From the NCBI RefSeq assembly GCF_030271535.1, contig NZ_JASCXJ010000001.1, positions 62,001 to 126,000 of the forward strand: a stretch of DNA of 64,000 nucleotides, in the 5' to 3' direction. The notes beneath the pieces were generated by a model. It had not been told where the DNA came from, made no database searches, and was given only the letters and a program-made list of their open reading frames with translations. Shown here piece after piece: positions 13,510-22,404 of this stretch; the first letter of the stretch is position 1; the number at the start of each line of letters is the position of its first letter. The translations under genes and the position numbers were made by a program. Origin of the DNA: Nocardiopsis sp. ATB16-24 (GTDB lineage: Bacteria; Actinomycetota; Actinomycetes; Streptosporangiales; Streptosporangiaceae).

Positions 13510-13549
13510 ACGACGAGAGTCGGCGGCCGAGGCCGCCGACTCTCGTCGT
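13510..13549 (+). terminator. Long perfect hairpin after bldD
   Basis: Perfect 19-bp inverted arms (ACGACGAGAGTCGGCGGCC and its complement) flank a two-base centre, 23 bp after the bldD stop. There is no U-tract, as is common for actinobacterial terminators. Confidence 0.8.
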
Positions 13550-13779
13550 GTTCGAAGACATGCACGTGCGCGCTCCACGGACGGCACGACCGGACGTGGG
13601 GCTTCCCCTCCCCAGCCCGGCCGTACCGCCCTCCACCATAGGGGGGCTCGGCGGAGTTGCGTCGAACACGTGTTCGACGCGGTCCAGTTAACACCAGTCC
13701 ACGAAAGGCGTCAAGGATTCTTGCGGTGAGCCACGCCGGACCCGGGTCTGTCCGGGGACGAGGGAATTAGTGTTGTGTC

Positions 13780-14394
13780 GTGGCAGCCGATACCGAACTG
13801 CGTGAACTGGCCCCTCCCGCCTTCACGCACGCCGTCCCCGCGCTCCTCCAGGTGTACGAGGCGGCCATGCGCCCGCCTCCGGAACAGCTGCCCGGGCGGG
13901 CCGGCGTCATGAGCGGTCACGCCCACCACCCGGGTTTCCGCTCGGTGGTGGCCCTGCGTGAGGGGTCGCCGGTGGGCTTCGCCTACGGATTCCGTGGAAG
14001 CCGGGGTCAGTGGTGGTACGACACGGTCAGGGCGGCGATGTTGGCGAGCGGACGTGCCCGGCAGGTACGCCGCTACCTGACCGACCCCTGGGAGGTCGCC
14101 GAGGTCCACGTCCACCCTCGGGCACAGAACCAGGGCGTGGGGCGCCGTCTGCTCCACGCCCTGTGCCAAGGGCGGCCGGAGAGCAGCGCGGTGCTCTCCA
14201 CCAGGTCGGGGCCGTCCGCCGCGCGGCACCTCTACCGCTCGTGCGGGTTCATCGAGGTGCTGGAGGACTTCGCCTTCCCCGGCAGTCCTGAGCAGCCCTT
14301 CTCGATCATGGCCGCCCGGCTCCCCCTCACCGGCTCCGACGACCGGAGATCTCCTGGTAGATCTGCCTGGTGGCGGTGGACTGGTTCGAGGTGA
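13780..14394 (+). CDS. GNAT-family N-acetyltransferase
   Basis: Predicted acyl-CoA-dependent N-acetyltransferase of unknown substrate. The acetyl-CoA pyrophosphate loop is visible as [18 protein letters not shown] (about residues 111-128). It is followed by [19 protein letters not shown], the usual motif B and terminal strand. 204 residues, starting at a GTG with only a weak ribosome binding site. Its 3' end runs 68 bp into the convergent metF gene on the other strand. The last 25 or so residues, rich in Arg, Ser and Trp, are encoded within that overlap and are probably not part of the fold. Confidence 0.85.
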   Translation: MAADTELRELAPPAFTHAVPALLQVYEAAMRPPPEQLPGRAGVMSGHAHHPGFRSVVALREGSPVGFAYGFRGSRGQWWYDTVRAAMLASGRARQVRRYLTDPWEVAEVHVHPRAQNQGVGRRLLHALCQGRPESSAVLSTRSGPSAARHLYRSCGFIEVLEDFAFPGSPEQPFSIMAARLPLTGSDDRRSPGRSAWWRWTGSR

Positions 14395-15259
14395 TGAAGT
14401 GGATCCCCGGCGCACCCTCGTTCAGTAGCCGCTCGCACATGCGTTGGGCGTGCTCGATCCCGAAGGCCCGCACCGCTTCGGTGTCGTCGCCGAAGGACGC
14501 GAACTTCTCCGCCAGGTCACGCGGGAAGGGCGCCCCCGAGAGCTTCTCCGAGCGTGGGATGAAGGAGGTGCGCACCACGGGGAAGACCTCGGGGATGATG
14601 GGGACCTGGCAGCCCCGCGCCGCCACCCTGTCCCGCAGGCGCAGGTAGTCCTCGGGGTCGAAGAACATCTGCGTGATGGCGTAGTCGGCCCCCGCGTCGC
14701 ACTTGCGCACGAAGTAGTCGGTGTCGGTCTCCACGTCGGCCGAACGCGGGTGCTTGTACGGAAAGGCCGCCACGCCCACGCAGAAGTCGCCACTGTCCTT
14801 GATGAGACGGACGAGCTCATCGGCGTAGGTCAGCCCCTGGGGGTGCCTGATCCACTCGCCGTCGGGGTCGCCGGGCGGGTCGCCGCGTACGGCGAGCATG
14901 TTGGACACCCCCGCGTCGGCCAGGCGTCCCACGAGGTGGCGGAGCTCGGCCACCGAGTGGTCCACCAGTGTCATGTGCGCCACCGGCAACAGAGTGGTGT
15001 CGGTGGCGATGCGCTCGGTGGTCTCCACCGTGAGACCGCGCGTGCTGCCACCGGCACCGTAGGTGACCGAGACGAAGGAGGGGCCGAGGGCCTCGATCTC
15101 CCTGATCGCACGCCACAACCGTTCCTGCGCCTGGGGGGTGCGGGGCGGGAAGAACTCGAAGGAGAACATCGGCTCGCCCGTGTTGAGGAGATCACGGATA
15201 TGACGCGGCCGAGGGGCCGGTGTCCTGTGCGCCACGGGGCGTGTCGGTGCTGCCAGCAT
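14327..15259 (-). CDS. metF: Methylenetetrahydrofolate reductase
   Basis: Reduces 5,10-methylene-THF to 5-methyl-THF with FAD, supplying methyl groups for methionine. The TIM-barrel signature is present: [10 protein letters not shown] near the start, [18 protein letters not shown]-like [10 protein letters not shown], and [11 protein letters not shown]. The 310-residue length is normal. I chose the ATG at 15257-15259 because AAGGTGG lies just upstream; an in-frame upstream extension to 15304 is not supported. It is transcribed divergently from the polyprenyl synthase gene. Its 3' end overlaps the GNAT gene. Confidence 0.97.
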   Translation of the reverse strand: MLAAPTRPVAHRTPAPRPRHIRDLLNTGEPMFSFEFFPPRTPQAQERLWRAIREIEALGPSFVSVTYGAGGSTRGLTVETTERIATDTTLLPVAHMTLVDHSVAELRHLVGRLADAGVSNMLAVRGDPPGDPDGEWIRHPQGLTYADELVRLIKDSGDFCVGVAAFPYKHPRSADVETDTDYFVRKCDAGADYAITQMFFDPEDYLRLRDRVAARGCQVPIIPEVFPVVRTSFIPRSEKLSGAPFPRDLAEKFASFGDDTEAVRAFGIEHAQRMCERLLNEGAPGIHFITSNQSTATRQIYQEISGRRSR

Positions 15260-15384
15260 GCACACCACCTTAGGCCAGGCCCCCTCACTTGATGGAAGCG
15301 CCATCCCACTCCGTGAGATCGGTGTCGCGTGTCACGCTTCGAGGCAGGGATCGAGCGCATCATATAGCCGCTAATGTGCAGGAT

Positions 15385-16464
15385 ATGGCCGCTTCCTCTT
15401 CCTCGTCCGTCTCACCCGTCTCCGTGATCCGCTCCGAGGTGGACCGCGAACTGAGCGAGTTCCACTCCACCCGTCGCACCCAGTTGCTGGAGATCGGTGA
15501 GGAACTGGCCCCGGCGTTGGACGCCTTGGAGGCGATGCTCTCCGGCGGCAAGCGCCTGCGCCCCACCTTCTGTTACTGGGGGTGGCGCGGCGCGGCCGGC
15601 GCGCCCGGTGACGAGCGGATGATCCGTGCCGCCGCCTCCCTGGAGTTCCTCCAGGCGTGCGCGCTCATCCACGACGACGTGATCGACAACAGCGACACTC
15701 GGCGCGGACTGCCCGCCACCCACAAGCGGCTGGCCAAACTGCACGCGGACCATGGATGGAGCGGTGACAGCGAGGAGTTCGGCCAGGGCGCGGCGATCCT
15801 CATCGGCGACCTGTGCCTCGCCTGGTCGGACGAGATGTACCAGGCCAGCGGGTTCGACGCACGGGTGCTACGGGACGGGCGCCCGCCGTTCGACGCCATG
15901 CGCACCGAGGTGATGGCGGGGCAGTACCTGGACACGCTGGAACAGGTGCGCGGCACCACCACACGCGAGGCCGCGCTACGGGTGATGCGCTACAAGTCCG
16001 CCAAGTACACGGTGGAACGTCCACTGCACGTGGGCGCCGCCCTGGCCGGCCGCCAGGACCTGGCGCAGGTGTTCACCGATTACGGCATCCCTTTGGGCAT
16101 CGCCTTCCAGCTGCGCGACGACGTGTTGAGCGTGTTCGGCGACCCCTCCACCACGGGCAAGCCCGCGGGCGACGACCTTCGCGAGGGCAAGCGGACACTG
16201 ATCGTCGCCGAGACCCTGGCGCGAGCGAGCGCGGACGAGGCCGAACGCTTCCGTTCCCTGCTGGGCGCACCGGATCTGTCGGTGGAGTCGGTGGAGTGGA
16301 TGCGCTCGGTGATCGAGGGCTCCGGAGCGTTGGCGGTGTGCGAGGCGATGATCACCGAGTACGCGGAGCGGGCCGTGGCCGCCCTGGAGAGTCCCGAGCT
16401 GGACGCGAGCGCACGCGAACCGCTGCGTCGACTGGTGGTGGACGCCACCGAGCGCTCCTTTTGA
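15385..16464 (+). CDS. Polyprenyl (geranylgeranyl-type) diphosphate synthase
   Basis: Trans-isoprenyl diphosphate synthase that condenses IPP with allylic diphosphates. Both metal-binding motifs are clear: the first aspartate-rich HDDVIDNSD (residues 96-104) and the second QLRDDVLSVFGD (about 246-257), with GGKRLRP for IPP binding. The product length cannot be read reliably from sequence; the Phe and bulky residues before the first motif (LEFLQACALI) fit C20 to C40 products. It could feed menaquinone side chains, carotenoids or lipid carriers. 359 residues from the ATG at 15385; an upstream ATG at 15289 is less likely. Confidence 0.92.
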   Translation: MAASSSSSVSPVSVIRSEVDRELSEFHSTRRTQLLEIGEELAPALDALEAMLSGGKRLRPTFCYWGWRGAAGAPGDERMIRAAASLEFLQACALIHDDVIDNSDTRRGLPATHKRLAKLHADHGWSGDSEEFGQGAAILIGDLCLAWSDEMYQASGFDARVLRDGRPPFDAMRTEVMAGQYLDTLEQVRGTTTREAALRVMRYKSAKYTVERPLHVGAALAGRQDLAQVFTDYGIPLGIAFQLRDDVLSVFGDPSTTGKPAGDDLREGKRTLIVAETLARASADEAERFRSLLGAPDLSVESVEWMRSVIEGSGALAVCEAMITEYAERAVAALESPELDASAREPLRRLVVDATERSF

Positions 16465-16486
16465 CAGACCCCTGGGGATTTCAGGA

Positions 16487-16505
16487 GAACCTCCCACGGA
16501 GGTTC
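16487..16505 (+). terminator. Short hairpin after polyprenyl synthase gene
   Basis: GAACCTCC-CAC-GGAGGTTC forms an 8-bp stem with a 3-nt loop, 23 bp after the stop codon and before the DUF418 gene. It could terminate or attenuate read-through. Confidence 0.45.
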
Positions 16506-16573
16506 GTTGTGCGTCACCCCACCCTCCGGTTGAATTCCTCACAAGACATATCGCGTAACCGGGGGGATCCGTC

Positions 16574-17905
16574 ATGTCCGGGCACACCGTCTCCCGCGGT
16601 CCGGTGAACGCGGGCGAGCGAGCGCTCGCCCCCGACCTGGCCCGCGGTTCCATGCTCTTGTTCATCGCGATCGCGAACACGGTCTGGTACTTATGGGCGT
16701 TCCCTCGCAGCGGCGTCAACGCCCATCCCGTGTCGGGGAACGCGTGGGACTCGGCCGCGCAGTTCCTCACCGTGGTGATGATCGACATGCGCAGCTATCC
16801 GATGTTCGCCTTCCTGTTCGGGTACGGCATGGTGCAGCTGGCCCGACGTCAGGAGGCCGCGGGCACCGACGAGCGGGACGTGGACGCCTTGCTGCGCCGT
16901 CGCAATCTGTGGCTGATCGCCTTCGGTCTCGTGCACGCCGCGCTGCTGTGGATCGGCGATGTCCTGGGGGCCTACGGCCTGGCCGGGCTGCTGCTGGGAT
17001 GGCTCCTCTTCCGCCGTCGGGACACCACCGTGCTGCTGTGGGCCGGTGTGCTCACGGGACTGATGCTGCTGTTGTCCGCCTTCAGTCTGTTGGGGCCGGC
17101 CCTCACACCCGGCGACGCCACCGCGCCGGAGGGCTTCGGCACCGAACAGGTGGCCGCCAACATCAGCGAGGTCTCCCCCGTGGCGGCCGCCCTGGAGCGC
17201 CTGCTCTTCTGGCCGCTCGTCTCCCTGAGCCAGGGGCTGATGAGCCTGGCCGTGCCGACCGCGATCCTGCTCGGTTTCTGGGCGGCGCGCCGCCGCGTCC
17301 TGGAGGAACCGGGTCGCCATCTGGTGTTGCTACGTCGGGTGGCGCTCGTCGGGATCGGCGTGGGTTGGGCGGGCGGACTTCCCGCAGGACTGGCCCAGGT
17401 GGGTCTTTGGGATCTGAGCCCACTACAGAACAACATGCTCAGCATGCCGCACATGGTGACCGGGCTGGCCGGAGGCGTGGGTTACGTGGCGTTGATCACC
17501 CTGGTGGCGTACCGGCTCCAGGAGCGCGGACGCACCGACGGCGTGTTGGTGGGCGCGTTGAGCGCCACCGGCAAGCGCTCACTGTCGGCCTACCTGGCCC
17601 AGTCCTTGCTGTGCGCCCCGCTCCTGGCGGCCTGGGGCCTGGGGCTGGGCGCCGAACTGAGGTCGTGGTCGATGCTGCTGTTCGCGGTCGGGGTGTGGTC
17701 GATGACCGTGATCGCCGCCTACGCGCTGGAGCGCGCGGACCGGCGCGGACCGGCCGAGGCGTTGCTGCGCCGCCTGACCTACCGGCGCCCCGACCGAGGG
17801 TCGGCCGGTGCGGACACGGCCGCCGAGGGCGGGATGGTCGACTCCGCTCGCACACCCGTCTCGGAGCCGGGGACGGACCGCGACCGGGAACACCGCACCC
17901 ACTGA
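16574..17905 (+). CDS. DUF418 / YeiB-like integral membrane protein
   Basis: Polytopic membrane protein of unknown biochemical role. Family marks are the MRSYPMFAFLFGYGM segment near residue 73 and the C-terminal block TGKRSLSAYLAQSLLCAPLLAAWG, as in DUF418/YeiB proteins. About ten hydrophobic segments are visible, followed by a hydrophilic tail of about 60 residues ending in a charged cluster. The ATG at 16574 has a GGGGGG ribosome binding tract. It sits 109 bp after the isoprenoid synthase on the same strand; a link to lipid-carrier metabolism is possible but only inferred. Confidence 0.85.
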   Translation: MSGHTVSRGPVNAGERALAPDLARGSMLLFIAIANTVWYLWAFPRSGVNAHPVSGNAWDSAAQFLTVVMIDMRSYPMFAFLFGYGMVQLARRQEAAGTDERDVDALLRRRNLWLIAFGLVHAALLWIGDVLGAYGLAGLLLGWLLFRRRDTTVLLWAGVLTGLMLLLSAFSLLGPALTPGDATAPEGFGTEQVAANISEVSPVAAALERLLFWPLVSLSQGLMSLAVPTAILLGFWAARRRVLEEPGRHLVLLRRVALVGIGVGWAGGLPAGLAQVGLWDLSPLQNNMLSMPHMVTGLAGGVGYVALITLVAYRLQERGRTDGVLVGALSATGKRSLSAYLAQSLLCAPLLAAWGLGLGAELRSWSMLLFAVGVWSMTVIAAYALERADRRGPAEALLRRLTYRRPDRGSAGADTAAEGGMVDSARTPVSEPGTDRDREHRTH

Positions 17906-17973
17906 TCTCCGACGCGAAAAAGGGGCGTGCCGGTCAGTGCCCGGCCCGCTCCCGTAACGGAGGATGGGGTGCC

Positions 17974-18867
17974 ATGGGCGACGATCACACGACAAACCAC
18001 ACCATAGGGGTGACCGGAGCGACCGGGGCACTGGGCGGGCGGGTCGCCGCCCGCATCGCGAGGTTGGGGGTGCCCCAGCGGCTCATCGTACGCGACATCA
18101 ACCGGGCTCCGGAGTATCCCGGCAGCAGTGCGGCGATGGCCGCCTACGAGGACACCTCCTCCTTCGAACGGGCGTGCCGGGGGGTGGACACGCTCTTCCT
18201 CGTCTCGGCGACCGAGTCCGAGGACCGCGTCGACGTGCACCTGAGCGCGGTGGACGGGGCGGTCAAGGCCGGGGTCTCCCGGATCGTCTACCTGTCCTTC
18301 CTGCGGGCGGGCCCGGCGTCGACGTTCACGTTCGCGCGCACGCACTTCTTCACCGAGGCGCACATCAGGTCCACGGGGGTGCGGTACACGTTCCTCAGAC
18401 CCAGCCTCTACCTGGATCTGCTGCCGGACTGGGTGGGCGACGACGGAACGGTGCGGGGCCCGGCCGGCGAGGGCGAGGTGGCGTGGGTGTCCCGGGACGA
18501 CGTCGCCGACGTGGCCACGGCCGTGCTGACCGACCCGTCGACCATGCTCGACTCCGACAACACCACCTACGACGTCACCGGCCCCGAGGCACTGTCCCTG
18601 AGGGCGACGGTGGACAGGCTCAGCACGCTGACCGGACGCAGCATCGACTACGTGCCCCAGTCGCGCGAGGAGGCCCTGGAGTCGCGTCGGGCCGCCGGCG
18701 CGCCGGAATGGGCCGTCGAGGGATGGGTGTCCTCCTATGAGGCGATCGCCGCCGGAGAGCTGAACGTAGTCTCGTCCACCGTCTCCGACCTCACCGGACA
18801 CCCTGCCCAGTCCATCGAGGGTTTCCTGCGGCGTCACCCCAGTGCCCTGTCGCACGTCGCCGTCTGA
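17974..18867 (+). CDS. NmrA-like NAD(P)-binding protein
   Basis: Member of the atypical short-chain dehydrogenase group (NmrA/quinone-oxidoreductase type, YtfG-like). The Rossmann glycine motif GVTGATGALGGRV is at residues 11-23. Later segments include SRIVYLSFLRAG and TFLRPSLYLDLLPDW, typical of proteins binding NAD(P) and either reducing quinones or acting as redox sensors. The usual catalytic Tyr-x3-Lys is not evident. 297 residues, ATG at 17974 with GGAGG upstream. It is convergent with thiE, with a 13-bp-stem terminator between them. Confidence 0.85.
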   Translation: MGDDHTTNHTIGVTGATGALGGRVAARIARLGVPQRLIVRDINRAPEYPGSSAAMAAYEDTSSFERACRGVDTLFLVSATESEDRVDVHLSAVDGAVKAGVSRIVYLSFLRAGPASTFTFARTHFFTEAHIRSTGVRYTFLRPSLYLDLLPDWVGDDGTVRGPAGEGEVAWVSRDDVADVATAVLTDPSTMLDSDNTTYDVTGPEALSLRATVDRLSTLTGRSIDYVPQSREEALESRRAAGAPEWAVEGWVSSYEAIAAGELNVVSSTVSDLTGHPAQSIEGFLRRHPSALSHVAV

Positions 18868-18882
18868 TCCCGACCGCTTCCG

Positions 18883-18913
18883 GACACCGTCGCGCCCCGT
18901 GCGCGACGGTGTC
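18883..18913. terminator. Bidirectional terminator between NmrA gene and thiE
   Basis: GACACCGTCGCGC and GCGCGACGGTGTC form a perfect 13-bp stem with a 5-nt loop, placed between two convergent genes. Confidence 0.8.
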
Positions 18914-18978
18914 GCCGTCCCGACGGGAAACCGGGAACCTCCCGCCGCCGGATCCCCGGCCGAGGTCGGAACCGGTCC

Positions 18979-19650
18979 TCACCGCGGGTCGGCGTGGGCC
19001 ACCAGGCGCTGTCTCAATCCGGCTGCGGCGGCACGGGGGTCCTCGGCCTCGGTGATCGCCCGTACGACCACCACGCGGCGGGCGCCGGCCGCCAGCACCC
19101 GGTCGATGTTGCCGGCGTCGATCCCGCCGATGGCGAACCAGGGGCGTTCGGAACCCAGCGCGGCGGCCCGCTCCACCAGCTCCACGCCGGCCGCGGGACG
19201 GCCCGGCTTGGTGGGGGTGGCCCACGTGGGACCGACGCAGAAGTAGTCGCTGCCGGGTTCCTCGGCCGAGGCCGCCGCGGCCGTGATGTCGTTGTTGGAC
19301 CGGCCGATGACGGGATCCGCGCCGATGATGTCGCGGGCCATGGGCACGGGAAGATCGCGCTGCCCCAGATGGAGAACGTCGGCGCGCACGGCACGCGCGA
19401 TGTCGGCTCGGTCGTTGACCGCGAGCAGGGCGCCGTGCCGTTCGCACGCCTCCCTCATGACCTCCAGGGCCGCGATCTCCTCTCGAGCCTCCAGTCCCTT
19501 GTCCCGGAGTTGGATGATGTCCACTCCTCCGGCCAGGGCCGCGTCGGTGAACTCCGCCAGGTCGCCCTGCCGGGTCCGGGCGTCGGTGCACAGGTACAGA
19601 AAAGATGCGTCCAGGCGCTTGCGCAGGCTGGTTCCGTGGCTGGTCCTCAC
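18979..19650 (-). CDS. thiE: Thiamine-phosphate synthase
   Basis: Joins HMP diphosphate and thiazole phosphate to give thiamine phosphate. TIM-barrel features are clear: [31 protein letters not shown] (pyrophosphate and Mg binding), [26 protein letters not shown], and [21 protein letters not shown]. The GTG at 19648-19650 has AGGGTGG upstream; an alternative GTG at 19674 exists. 223 residues. Unlike in many actinobacteria it is not in the riboswitch operon with thiOSG, which lies 2.7 kb away on the other strand. I see no riboswitch before it. Confidence 0.95.
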   Translation of the reverse strand: MRTSHGTSLRKRLDASFLYLCTDARTRQGDLAEFTDAALAGGVDIIQLRDKGLEAREEIAALEVMREACERHGALLAVNDRADIARAVRADVLHLGQRDLPVPMARDIIGADPVIGRSNNDITAAAASAEEPGSDYFCVGPTWATPTKPGRPAAGVELVERAAALGSERPWFAIGGIDAGNIDRVLAAGARRVVVVRAITEAEDPRAAAAGLRQRLVAHADPR

Positions 19651-19755
19651 CCTGTCCACCCTAGGGCCTGGCACACGTGGACCAAAGGGGAGGGAACACG
19701 GCGGCGCGCCCCTCCCCCTCCTTCGGCGTCCGTGGAAGGCGCCCGACGGTGAGGA

Positions 19756-20133
19756 CTACAGGGCCAGACTCTGCGCGCGGCGACGCACCTCGGTGCCCCG
19801 ATTCTCGCGCATGGCCTCGATGGGTCTGCCCGGCAGGGAGGCGTCTTCGGTGAACAGCCAACGCAGGGCCTCCTCCGTGGAGAAACCCGCGTCGCTGAGC
19901 AGGACCAGTGTGCCCGGCAACCCCTTGACGAGGTCGTCGCCGTCGATGAACGCGGCGGGAATGCACAACTCGCCGTGGCGGACCACACCCATCATGCGGT
20001 TCTCCCGGATCAGCGTCTTGATCCGGTTCGGACTCACGCCCAGCGGCGCGGCCGCCTCCTTGAGGGTCAGCCACTCGCCGACCAGAGTGTCGATGTCGAG
20101 GTCGTTTCGTGTCACCAGACCAATCTGCCACAT
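19756..20133 (-). CDS. Rv2175c-family DNA-binding protein
   Basis: Small regulator homologous to Mycobacterium tuberculosis Rv2175c, a winged-helix DNA-binding protein phosphorylated by PknL. The helix-turn-helix is visible as EWLTLKEAAAPLGVSPNRIKTLIREN (about residues 20-45). The C-terminal part (LVLLSDAGFSTEEALRWLFTED) also matches the family. 125 residues. The DNA target is unknown. A 17-bp palindrome 28 bp upstream (20161-20177) could be its own operator or the terminator of the aconitase gene. A PASTA kinase gene lies about 5 kb away. Confidence 0.85.
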   Translation of the reverse strand: MWQIGLVTRNDLDIDTLVGEWLTLKEAAAPLGVSPNRIKTLIRENRMMGVVRHGELCIPAAFIDGDDLVKGLPGTLVLLSDAGFSTEEALRWLFTEDASLPGRPIEAMRENRGTEVRRRAQSLAL

Positions 20134-20160
20134 CCTGGGGTACCGATCACCTCCTCGGCG

Positions 20161-20177
20161 CGCACACGTCGTGTGCG
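20161..20177. promoter_or_regulatory. 17-bp dyad CGCACACG-T-CGTGTGCG
   Basis: Perfect 8-bp arms around one base. It lies 28 bp before the Rv2175c-like start and 10 bp after the aconitase stop, so it may be an operator or a short terminator. Confidence 0.45.
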
Positions 20178-20187
20178 GACGGTCTCC

Positions 20188-22140
20188 TCACAGTTCACGG
20201 GCGAGCAGCGGGATCTGTCCGCCCGCCAGGACCGCCTCGACCTGGCGTTCGGACAGGGAGTGTCGCAGCCGGTGGTCCTCCCCCTTGGTCTCGTTGCGCA
20301 GGATCAGCTCCCGTGGCCCGCGCAGGGCGCCGGGCAGGTCCTCCAGTACCAGCACGTCCCCCTCCTCGATCCGGTCGTAGTCGTCGGGATCGTCGAACTC
20401 CAGAGCGAGGACACCGAAGTTGGCCAGGTTCTGCCAGTGGATGCGGGCGAAGGACTTGGCCACCACCGCGTGCAGACCCAGGTAGCGCGGGGTGATGGCG
20501 GCGTGCTCACGTGAGGAGCCCTGGCCGTAGTTCTCCCCTCCGACGACGAAGTGGCCCGTACCGTCCGCGCTCTCCGCCGCGCGCCGCGGGTAGTCCGGGT
20601 CGATGCGCGTGAAGGTGAACTCGGCCAACCTCGGCACATTGGACCGGTAGGGCAGGGCCGCCGCGCCCGCGGGTGAGATCTCGTCGGTGGAGACGTCATC
20701 GCCCACCTTGAGAAGGACGGGGGCTCTGACCCGTTCCGGCAGTGGCGGAAAGTCCGGAAGCGAGGAGATGTTGGGCCCCTTCACCAGTTCCGCGCGCTCC
20801 TCCCCGGGCTCGGGCGGCGGAGTGAGCATGCGGGTGTTGACGCTGTGCCGCTCGGGCAGCGACGGCCGCGGATTTCCCAGACCGAGTTCCTCCGCCAGGT
20901 CCCGGGGGTCGGTGATGACGCCGGTGAGGGCGGAGGCCGCAGCGGTCTCCGGAGAACACAGCCACACCGAGTCGTCCGCCGTTCCCGAACGTCCCGGGAA
21001 GTTACGGGGGAAGGTGCGCAGGGAGTTCTGTCCCGCCGCGGGGGCCTGGCCCATACCGATGCAGCCGAGGCAGCCGGTCTGATGGATACGGGCGCCCGCG
21101 ACGATGAGGTCGGTGACCGCGCCCATGCGGGTGAGGTCGGTGAGGATCTGGCGCGAGGAGGGGTTCACGTCGAAACTCACCGAGGCGTCGGTCTGGCGCC
21201 CCCGCACGATGGCCGCGGCCACCGCGAAGTCGCGCAGTCCCGGATTGGCGGACGAGCCGACGACGACCTGGTCCACCTTGGTCCCGACGACCTCCCGTAC
21301 CGGGACCACGTTGCCGGGAGAGGAGGGCTTGGCGATCAAGGGCTCGATCGTCGACAGGTCGATCTCCTCGGTCAGGTCGTAGTGGGCGTCCTCGTCGGCG
21401 AGCAGTTCGGTGAAGTCCTCCTCACGCCCCTCCTTGCGCAGGAACTCGCGTACGGCCCCGTCGGAGGGGAACACCGTGGTGGTGGCGCCGAGTTCGGCGC
21501 CCATGTTCGCGATCACGTGCCGGTCCATCGCGTCGAGGGAGGCCAGCCCCGGGCCGTGGTACTCGATGACGCGGTTCAGTCCGCCCTTGACCCCGTGGCG
21601 ACGCAACATCTCCAGGATCACGTCCTTGGCGGAGGTCCATGGCGGAAGCTGACCGGTCAGCCGCACACCCCAGATCTCGGGCATGCGGATGTGAAGCGGC
21701 CTGCCCGCGATGGCCATGGCGGCCTCCAGTCCTCCCACACCGATCGCGAGCATCCCCAGGGAGCCGGACGCGCAGGTGTGGGAGTCCGACCCCACCATCG
21801 TCTTGCCGGGGATCCCGAACCGCTGCATGTGCGTGGGGTGTGAGACGCCGTTGCCCGGCTTGGAGTACCACAGACCGAACCTTCTGCACGCCGACTCGAG
21901 GAAGACGTGGTCCTCGGCGTTCTTCTCGTCGGACTGGAGGAGGTTGTGGTCCACGTACTGCACGCTGACCTCGGTGCGTGCCCGGTCGAGTCCGAGCGCC
22001 TCCAACTCCTGCATGACCAGGGTTCCGGTGGCGTCCTGGGTGAGGGTCTGGTCGACCTTGATCCCGACCTCGGTCCCCGGTGTCATCTCCCCCGACACCA
22101 GGTGGGATTCGATGAGTTTGTGCGTGACGCTGGCGCCCAC
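20188..22140 (-). CDS. Aconitase-family hydratase, 650-residue form
   Basis: Predicted Fe-S (de)hydratase interconverting citrate and isocitrate or a related homologue. The large domain (residues 1-490, with TQDATGTLVMQELEALG, MVGSDSHTCASGS) is followed by the swivel domain containing GGENYGQGSSREHAA, the YGxGSSR substrate signature. The cluster pair Cys357/Cys360 (GCLGCIGMG) is present, but the expected third ligand in the GSCTN motif is Ser297 (GSSAN). The length is well below the 900-residue AcnA of actinobacteria. The GTG at 22138-22140 follows AAGGGGA. Substrate uncertain. Confidence 0.85.
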   Translation of the reverse strand: MGASVTHKLIESHLVSGEMTPGTEVGIKVDQTLTQDATGTLVMQELEALGLDRARTEVSVQYVDHNLLQSDEKNAEDHVFLESACRRFGLWYSKPGNGVSHPTHMQRFGIPGKTMVGSDSHTCASGSLGMLAIGVGGLEAAMAIAGRPLHIRMPEIWGVRLTGQLPPWTSAKDVILEMLRRHGVKGGLNRVIEYHGPGLASLDAMDRHVIANMGAELGATTTVFPSDGAVREFLRKEGREEDFTELLADEDAHYDLTEEIDLSTIEPLIAKPSSPGNVVPVREVVGTKVDQVVVGSSANPGLRDFAVAAAIVRGRQTDASVSFDVNPSSRQILTDLTRMGAVTDLIVAGARIHQTGCLGCIGMGQAPAAGQNSLRTFPRNFPGRSGTADDSVWLCSPETAAASALTGVITDPRDLAEELGLGNPRPSLPERHSVNTRMLTPPPEPGEERAELVKGPNISSLPDFPPLPERVRAPVLLKVGDDVSTDEISPAGAAALPYRSNVPRLAEFTFTRIDPDYPRRAAESADGTGHFVVGGENYGQGSSREHAAITPRYLGLHAVVAKSFARIHWQNLANFGVLALEFDDPDDYDRIEEGDVLVLEDLPGALRGPRELILRNETKGEDHRLRHSLSERQVEAVLAGGQIPLLAREL

Positions 22141-22277
22141 GGCGGTCCCCTTCCGCTGTCCGAACCTGCATGGCGGGCACCTGGCCGTGCTGGTGGGTGC
22201 CCGTGCCCCTCCCGCTACCCATGTCGGCCGAAACCGTGCGGTGCGCCACCGGCCGGGGCGTCCACCCTCATCGACGC

Positions 22278-22283
22278 TAGAAT
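22278..22283 (+). promoter_or_regulatory. -10 element for the thiOSG transcript
   Basis: TAGAAT is a strong -10 hexamer placed so that transcription would start just before the TPP riboswitch. No convincing -35 is seen at the proper distance. Confidence 0.45.
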
Positions 22284-22297
22284 GGGGACGGACCCCT

Positions 22298-22392
22298 ACA
22301 TCCCGCGGGAGCCGGGTGGAACCCGGCTGAGAGGGAGACTGCGAGTCTCCGACCGCACGAACCTGATCCGGATCATGCCGGCGAAGGGAGTG
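22298..22392 (+). promoter_or_regulatory. TPP riboswitch (THI element)
   Basis: The RNA has all conserved THI-box parts in order. CUGAGA is at 22327-22332, after a short GC-rich helix. ACCUGAUCCGG follows at 22361, and the closing CCGGCGAAGGGA at 22378-22389 can pair with UCCC at 22301-22304. Binding of thiamine pyrophosphate is expected to hide the purine-rich 3' end that serves as the thiO ribosome binding region, so control is probably translational. Confidence 0.95.
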
Positions 22393-22404
22393 GAACTCAG
22401 CGCC

